This document shows positions 59,944-64,000 of a DNA stretch of 64,000 nucleotides, piece by piece. The stretch comes from CAXBMB01 sp963976695. Its GTDB lineage: Bacteria > Pseudomonadota > Alphaproteobacteria > Kiloniellales > DSM-21159. The position numbers were made by a program, and so were the translations under genes. Position 1 is the stretch's first letter; each line of letters begins with the position of its first letter. The stretch is taken from assembly GCA_963976695.1 (NCBI GenBank), contig CAXBMB010000010.1:1-64000 (forward strand), in the 5' to 3' direction. The notes under the pieces are model-generated. The model was given only the letters and a program-made list of their open reading frames with translations. It was not told the DNA's origin and did no database searches.

Positions 59944-60648
59944 GTGGAGTTGCTGTCACCCCTGGAACAGGAAGCCTTCCTGCTCAGCCTCAAGGTGGGA
60001 CTCTGGTCGGTTGTGGTGAGTCTGCCCCTGGGTCTTGCCATGGCCTGGGCCCTGGCGCGCTGCGCCTTTCCCGGAAAAACCCTCATCAATGGCATCGTCC
60101 ACGTGCCGCTGGTGGTGCCGCCGGTGGTGATTGGCTACCTGTTGCTGCTGCTTCTCGGGCGCACCGGGCCGCTGGGCGGGTTGATTTATGATCTGACCGG
60201 CCGAACCATCGCCTTTACCTGGCAAGGCGCCGCGATCGCCGCCGCCGTGATGGCTTTTCCCTTGATGGTCAGAGCCATGCGCCTGTCGCTCGAAGCCGTC
60301 GATTCCAAGCTGGAAGACGCCGCCCGCACGCTGGGAGCCAGTCGAACCACGGTCTTTCTCACCATCACCTTGCCGCTCATGTCGCCCGGCATTCTAACCG
60401 GCGCGCTACTGGCTTTCGCCCGCTCGCTGGGCGAGTTCGGCGCCACCATAACCTTCGTCTCCAACATTCCAGGCGAGACGCGCACCCTGCCCTTGGCGCT
60501 ATTTACCGCTGCCCAGCAGCCGGGCGGCGAAGCCGCCGCCCTGCGGCTGGTGATCCTGTCGATCTTGCTCGCCCTCCTGGCCATCGCCCTGTCCGAAGTC
60601 CTGGCGCGCCGGCTGCAGCAGCGAATAGGAGCGCCGCAGGATGGCTGA
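59944..60648 (+). CDS. modB: Molybdate ABC transporter permease ModB
   Basis: Inner-membrane permease of 234 residues, five or six spans, with the EAA loop AVDSKLEDAARTLGASRTT and the typical LAFARSLGEFGATITFV and NIPGETRTLPLALF. GTG 59944 fits the usual start (VELLSPLEQEAFLLSLKVG). The frame is open much further upstream but overlaps modA in another frame, so that part is a shadow. It overlaps modC by eight bases. Confidence 0.93.
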   Translation: MELLSPLEQEAFLLSLKVGLWSVVVSLPLGLAMAWALARCAFPGKTLINGIVHVPLVVPPVVIGYLLLLLLGRTGPLGGLIYDLTGRTIAFTWQGAAIAAAVMAFPLMVRAMRLSLEAVDSKLEDAARTLGASRTTVFLTITLPLMSPGILTGALLAFARSLGEFGATITFVSNIPGETRTLPLALFTAAQQPGGEAAALRLVILSILLALLAIALSEVLARRLQQRIGAPQDG

Positions 60649-61756
60649 GGTTTCGGTCGAAAAGCGGTTGGGCGCGTTCCAGCTTTCCATCAGCACCCAG
60701 ATAGCGGCCCACGGCCTGACCGCCATCTTCGGGCGATCGGGCTGTGGCAAAACCACCCTGATCAACACCATCGCCGGCCTGATCGCCCCCGACAGCGGTC
60801 GCATTCAGATCGGCGATCGCCTGCTGTTTGACAGCCAGCAACAAATCAACCTCAAGCCGGAGGAGCGCCGGCTGGGCTATGTCTTCCAGGAAAGTCGGCT
60901 TTTCCCCCATCTCAGCGTGCAGGAGAACCTGCTCTACGGCTATCGGCGCGCAAAGCGGCAAGACCGCAAGATCGCGCTGGGCGATATCGTCGACCTGCTG
61001 GGCGTTAAAGCGCTTTTGGCCCGTCGGCCCGACCGTCTTTCCGGCGGCGAGAAACAGCGGGTGGCGCTGGGGCGCGCGCTGTTGAGCAACCCGGCGGCGT
61101 TATTGATGGACGAGCCGCTGGCCGCCTTGGATCTTCCACGAAAAGAAGAGGTCTTGCCCTTTATCGAAAAGCTGCGCGACCACTTTGGCCTGCCGATCCT
61201 CTATGTCAGCCACTCGATGGAGGAAATCATGCGGCTGGCCGATTCCATGCTGCTGATTTCCGAAGGCAAGCTGGTCGCCCAGGGCACCGTCGAAGAGCTG
61301 ACCAGCCGTCTGGACCTGCGCCCGCTCACCGGCCGCTATGAAGCCGGCTCGGTTATTTCCGCCAGGGTGGAAGCCCAGGACCCGGACTACGGCATGACGG
61401 CGCTGTCTTTTTCCGGCGGTCGGCTGATGGTCCCAAGACTGGATCTTCCGTTGGGAACCGGCCTGCGGCTACGCATCCGGGCGAAGGACGTGTCGCTGGC
61501 GCTGTCGGCGCCGCAGGACACCTCGATCCAAAACATCCTCAAGGGGGTGATCATCGAGCGCGGCGAGGAAAGCGGCGCCCAGGTGGACATTCTGCTGGCC
61601 GTCGGAGATACCACGCTGTGGTCGCGGGTTACCAAAAGATCGCTGGCGGAACTGGGGCTGGAGCGGGGCTCGGAAGTCTTTGCCCTGGTCAAGGCCGCCG
61701 CCATCGACCGCCACAGCCTGGGGCGCGGCGGCCAGAAAGATCGCTTCCTGGAATAA
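60641..61756 (+). CDS. modC: Molybdate ABC transporter ATP-binding protein ModC
   Basis: ATPase of the molybdate importer, 371 residues. Walker A is FGRSGCGKTTL (about 30-40), the signature LSGGEKQRVALGRAL, Walker B LLMDEPLAALDLP and the H-loop VSHSMEE. A C-terminal MOP domain (about 295-360, with DTSIQNILKGVIIERGEESG) binds molybdate and is diagnostic for ModC. It overlaps modB by eight bases and closes the operon. Confidence 0.95.
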   Translation: MAEVSVEKRLGAFQLSISTQIAAHGLTAIFGRSGCGKTTLINTIAGLIAPDSGRIQIGDRLLFDSQQQINLKPEERRLGYVFQESRLFPHLSVQENLLYGYRRAKRQDRKIALGDIVDLLGVKALLARRPDRLSGGEKQRVALGRALLSNPAALLMDEPLAALDLPRKEEVLPFIEKLRDHFGLPILYVSHSMEEIMRLADSMLLISEGKLVAQGTVEELTSRLDLRPLTGRYEAGSVISARVEAQDPDYGMTALSFSGGRLMVPRLDLPLGTGLRLRIRAKDVSLALSAPQDTSIQNILKGVIIERGEESGAQVDILLAVGDTTLWSRVTKRSLAELGLERGSEVFALVKAAAIDRHSLGRGGQKDRFLE

Positions 61757-61849
61757 CGCCGGATGCCGAACCATCGAGGAAAGCGCCACGCCACGGCAAA
61801 GGATCGCGCCGCGCGAAAGTCCAGCGCTGTCCCCCGTATCGTTCCCGGA

Positions 61850-62890
61850 TCACCCCAGCGCCGGGCTGAAGCGCAGCAGGCTTAAGATTTCGAACAGCAG
61901 TTGCGCCCCGGCGTGGGCGGTATTGCTGGTGCTGTCATATTCCGGCGCCACCTCCACCACATCGCCGCCGACAATGTTCAGGCCCTTGAGGCCCCGCAGC
62001 ATTTCCAGCGCCTCGCGGGTGGTGACCCCGCCGATTTCCGGCGTCCCGGTGCCCGGCGCGTAAACCGGGTCCAAGCAGTCGACGTCAAAGCTCACGTAGG
62101 TTGGGCCGGCGCCGACCACTTGGCGCGCCTTGGCGATCACCGCTTCAAGCCCCAGTTTGGGAAGCTCCTCGGCATGAATCACCGTCATGCCCGAATCCTT
62201 TGAAAACTCCCAAAGAAATTCCGCCGCGCCCCGAATCCCGATCTGCACGCAGCGCTGCGGATCCAGCACCCCTTCCAGCACCGCCTCGCGGAACGGGCCG
62301 CCGTGATGGAACTTCGAGTGATCAAAGGCGCCGCTGGTGTCGCAGTGCGCGTCAAAGTGCACCATACCCAGCGGCTGTTGCGCGCCCAGCGCCTTCATCA
62401 CCGGCAAGGTAACCGAATGATCGCCGCCCACCGACAAGGGGATCACGCCGGCCGCCACCAGCTTATGGTAGAAAACCTCGATATCCTGATGGCACATTTC
62501 CAGCGAAAAACGACTGCGAAAGGGCACATCCCCCACATCGGCGACCCGCAGTTCGCCGACCGGGGCGCACTGCAAGACATGATTGTAGGGTCCCACCCGC
62601 TCGATGGTGCGCACCGCCCGGGGGCCGAAGCGCGCGCCGGGCCGATTGGTAACCCCCAGATCCATCGGCAGCCCGATCAGCGCCACTTGCAGGTCGCCAA
62701 AGTCCGGGTTCTCGGGATCGAGGTGGCGAATTGGCGCGTCGAGAAAGCTGGAAATGCCCGAATAGGGCGCCTTGCGCGACCCCGACTCGTCGATGATCGC
62801 CGCCGCCACCCGCTTGAACAGCGGATCGTGTATTTCCCCCGCGTCGCCAGAATACTTCAGTCGCAACCGCGCCAGTTCGTTCGCGTCCAT
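61850..62890 (-). CDS. speB: Agmatinase-family ureohydrolase
   Basis: Manganese ureohydrolase of 346 residues. Metal motifs are SVGGDHS, MVHFDAHCDT and SFDVDCLDPVYAPGTGTPEIGG, all intact. The family includes agmatinase, guanidinobutyrase and guanidinopropionase, which cannot be separated by reading alone; the N-terminal extension (about 75 residues before ALIGLPMD) is common in alphaproteobacterial members. ATG 62890 (MDANELARLRL) is preferred to 62953. It is the last housekeeping gene before the CRISPR-Cas locus and points away from it. Confidence 0.85.
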   Translation of the reverse strand: MDANELARLRLKYSGDAGEIHDPLFKRVAAAIIDESGSRKAPYSGISSFLDAPIRHLDPENPDFGDLQVALIGLPMDLGVTNRPGARFGPRAVRTIERVGPYNHVLQCAPVGELRVADVGDVPFRSRFSLEMCHQDIEVFYHKLVAAGVIPLSVGGDHSVTLPVMKALGAQQPLGMVHFDAHCDTSGAFDHSKFHHGGPFREAVLEGVLDPQRCVQIGIRGAAEFLWEFSKDSGMTVIHAEELPKLGLEAVIAKARQVVGAGPTYVSFDVDCLDPVYAPGTGTPEIGGVTTREALEMLRGLKGLNIVGGDVVEVAPEYDSTSNTAHAGAQLLFEILSLLRFSPALG

Positions 62891-63157
62891 CACCCTGCCC
62901 CATGCCGTCCCTGTTGTTGTTGCAAGTGCGCGTGCGCCGCCAGCCTCAGCCACCCGTCCGATCTACCCGCCGGACACACCAGCGGTTGGAGTTTGGCAAG
63001 AACCGGCCGCCGACACCAAGCGGTCTTTTACCCTAGAGCTTATGAAAAACGGTCATTGATCGGCCGTCGGTCAAGCAGGGGCGGAAAAAGACCCCGAAAA
63101 GAGGCCGGGAAAGGAGCCGGGAAAGCGGACGCAACCCCGTCCGCATAAGACGGACAC

Positions 63158-63185
63158 AAAAAAAGGGACGGCGTACCGTCCCTTT
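63158..63185 (-). terminator. Intrinsic terminator of the candidate tracrRNA
   Basis: AAAGGGACGG and CCGTCCCTTT (63162-63171 and 63176-63185) form a perfect 10-bp stem around a four-base loop. Read leftward it is followed by a T-run to 63158, while rightward the tail is poorer, so it primarily ends leftward transcription. Confidence 0.85.
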
Positions 63186-63253
63186 CGCATTTTGTGACTA
63201 AAACGTCTTGTTAACAGGCAACGTCCAAGTCCAGATGATCTAAGCCACTTCAG
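63158..63253 (-). ncRNA. Candidate tracrRNA of the type II CRISPR-Cas system
   Basis: On the minus strand, divergent from cas9, GATAAT (63264-63259) is a good -10 box. About seven bases later begins a roughly 95-base stretch without coding potential that ends in a perfect intrinsic terminator. The middle has a short GAC/GUC stem preceded by AACAAGAC, similar in style to the nexus of tracrRNAs. The 5' third (about 63252-63215) would be the anti-repeat. No good -35 is visible at 17 bases. The CRISPR repeat lies outside the window, so pairing cannot be tested; another small RNA or an untranslated leader is the alternative. Confidence 0.5.
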
Positions 63254-63311
63254 ATTGCATTATCCTTGTTGGTTGTGCAAGTCTTTTGTAAACAATTCAT
63301 TAGGGAGCGTG

Positions 63312-64000
63312 ATGATGCAGTGGCGTTTGGGGCTGGATATTGGGACAAATTCCCTTGGTTGGTGGGCCTTTGAATTGGCCGACAGCCCGACGGGCATGAC
63401 GGTCTTGCGCTCACTCGACGGTGGAGCGCGGATCTTCCACGACGGTCGGGAGCCCGGCAAGGCGGGCCGAGTCGGCGACAGCCGGGCGGTGGCCCGGCGA
63501 CAGTCCAGGGGCATGCGGCGCAACCGGGATCGCGGGCGCCACCGCCAGGCCGAGCTGATCCGGGAGCTGATCGCCCTGGCGTTGCTGCCCGGCGACCGAC
63601 AGTGCCGCGACGCACTGTTTCAAACTCCGAAAACCACCGATTTGACAGCCCGGAACGCCAGCAACCCCTATCACTTGAGGGATCTGGCGCTGCGCGAAGT
63701 ATTAACGCCGCACCAGTTGGGCCGCGTCTTGGCTCACTTGGGCAAAAGACGCGGCTACAAGTCCAACCGCAAGGAATCTTCCGACGACGACGGCGGCAAG
63801 TTGAAGGAGAAAATCGACGCCTTCACCAGCGAGCTTGGCGACCGGACCCTGGGACAATACATCTGGCAAAGCCATCACGCCGAGGTCCGTCAGGAGAAAT
63901 CGGCCAGCGCGCAGGGTCCGCGCAGCAACGCCCGGGCGGTGCGCTTCACCGAAGACAGTCCCTACCGCCCGACGCGCGAGCACTATGAAAAGGAATTCGA
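63312..64000 (+). CDS. cas9: CRISPR-associated endonuclease Cas9 (type II, probably II-C), N-terminal part
   Basis: RNA-guided DNA nuclease of CRISPR adaptive immunity; only the first 229 residues lie in the window and the frame is open at the edge. Residues 5-20 read RLGLDIGTNSLGWWAF, the RuvC-I motif with the catalytic aspartate (D9). Then GARIFHDGREPGKAG is followed by the bridge helix AVARRQSRGMRRNRDRGRHR (about 58-77), rich in arginine, and later HLGKRRGYKSNRKESS in the recognition lobe, all typical of II-C Cas9 of alphaproteobacteria. AGGGAG (63302-63307) serves ATG 63312 or the next ATG 63315. cas1, cas2 and the array are expected downstream. A candidate tracrRNA lies just upstream on the other strand. 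Confidence 0.95.
   Translation, partial: MMQWRLGLDIGTNSLGWWAFELADSPTGMTVLRSLDGGARIFHDGREPGKAGRVGDSRAVARRQSRGMRRNRDRGRHRQAELIRELIALALLPGDRQCRDALFQTPKTTDLTARNASNPYHLRDLALREVLTPHQLGRVLAHLGKRRGYKSNRKESSDDDGGKLKEKIDAFTSELGDRTLGQYIWQSHHAEVRQEKSASAQGPRSNARAVRFTEDSPYRPTREHYEKEF

Larger units (their letters stand above)
62891..63311. other. Intergenic region between speB and cas9
   Basis: These 421 bases contain no protein gene. The left part (up to 63157) holds a pair of 12-base direct repeats with GCCGGGAAAG (63100-63125) and a 7-bp hairpin GCGGACG/CGTCCGC (63125-63144). The right part is an AT-richer leader that holds the candidate tracrRNA and the ribosome site of cas9. Confidence 0.55.

Noticed and set aside
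63100..63311. CRISPR repeats in the cas9 upstream region
   Set aside because: No 30-40 base repeat recurs with spacer-length intervals anywhere in the window; the array must lie outside it.

Overview
The window is a gene-dense, GC-rich stretch of chromosome from an alphaproteobacterium, most likely a Rhodospirillales/Kiloniellales-type organism. The signs are lineage-typical neighbourhoods: yajC-secD-secF followed by homologues of the mitochondrial complex I assembly factors NDUFAF3 and NDUFAF6; scpAB after nagZ, a SPOR protein and argS; serS-surE-pcm next to a LysM/LytM lipoprotein and tatABC; a PopZ-type polar organiser; a PCMT-like protein beside tolC; and an aapJQMP operon divergent from metC. 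Nearly everything up to about 62.9 kb is housekeeping. No insertion sequence, prophage or CRISPR array was seen.

Layout. 0.3-2.1 kb: trmFO and a TerB-domain protein. 2.2-6.9 kb (minus): complex I assembly-like genes and the Sec auxiliary genes. 7.3-8.2 kb: a DUF815 AAA+ ATPase. 8.3-14.4 kb (minus): LytM lipoprotein, pcm, surE, serS, tatC, tatB, tatA. 14.9-23.2 kb (minus): an orphan iron-type ABC ATPase behind a Fur-box-like site, scpB, scpA, nagZ, SPOR protein, argS, dGTPase. 23.4-26 kb (plus): erpA, xth, PAS protein. 26-42.4 kb (minus): M81 peptidase, a lipid A/envelope sugar transfer cassette (PAP2, GT39, LAB_N, GT2), ilvD, a CHASE2 adenylate cyclase, valS, popZ, tolC and a PCMT-like gene. 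42.7-43.2 kb: tRNA-Cys and tRNA-Asn. 43.3-44.7 kb: a cysteine-rich exported protein with a CxxCH motif and two very small membrane proteins. 44.9-52.5 kb: Nudix hydrolase, cysK, alaX, flippase (minus), sseA, a double-GNAT protein and an alanine dehydrogenase-like enzyme. 52.7-56.9 kb (minus): aapJQMP. 57.3-61.8 kb (plus): metC, a one-domain ModE-like regulator, modABC. 61.9-62.9 kb (minus): an agmatinase-family ureohydrolase.

The right edge enters an accessory system. From 63312 to the window end lies the N-terminus of a type II (probably II-C) Cas9, with the RuvC-I motif, the arginine-rich bridge helix and a GKRRGYKSNRK segment. Immediately upstream, on the opposite strand, a GATAAT element, about 95 nt of non-coding sequence and a perfect intrinsic terminator form a strong candidate for the tracrRNA. 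The repeat array and cas1/cas2 must lie beyond the window, so the anti-repeat cannot be confirmed here.

Other points of interest are non-coding: an inverted repeat over the -35 box before erpA, a 12-bp perfect inverted repeat in the modA leader, paired repeats before cysK, a 14-bp tandem repeat before alaX, a Fur-like box before the orphan ABC ATPase, and hairpins placed between tatA and tatB and between aapJ and aapQ that could set subunit ratios. All assignments are by reading motifs and gene order; no database search was run.
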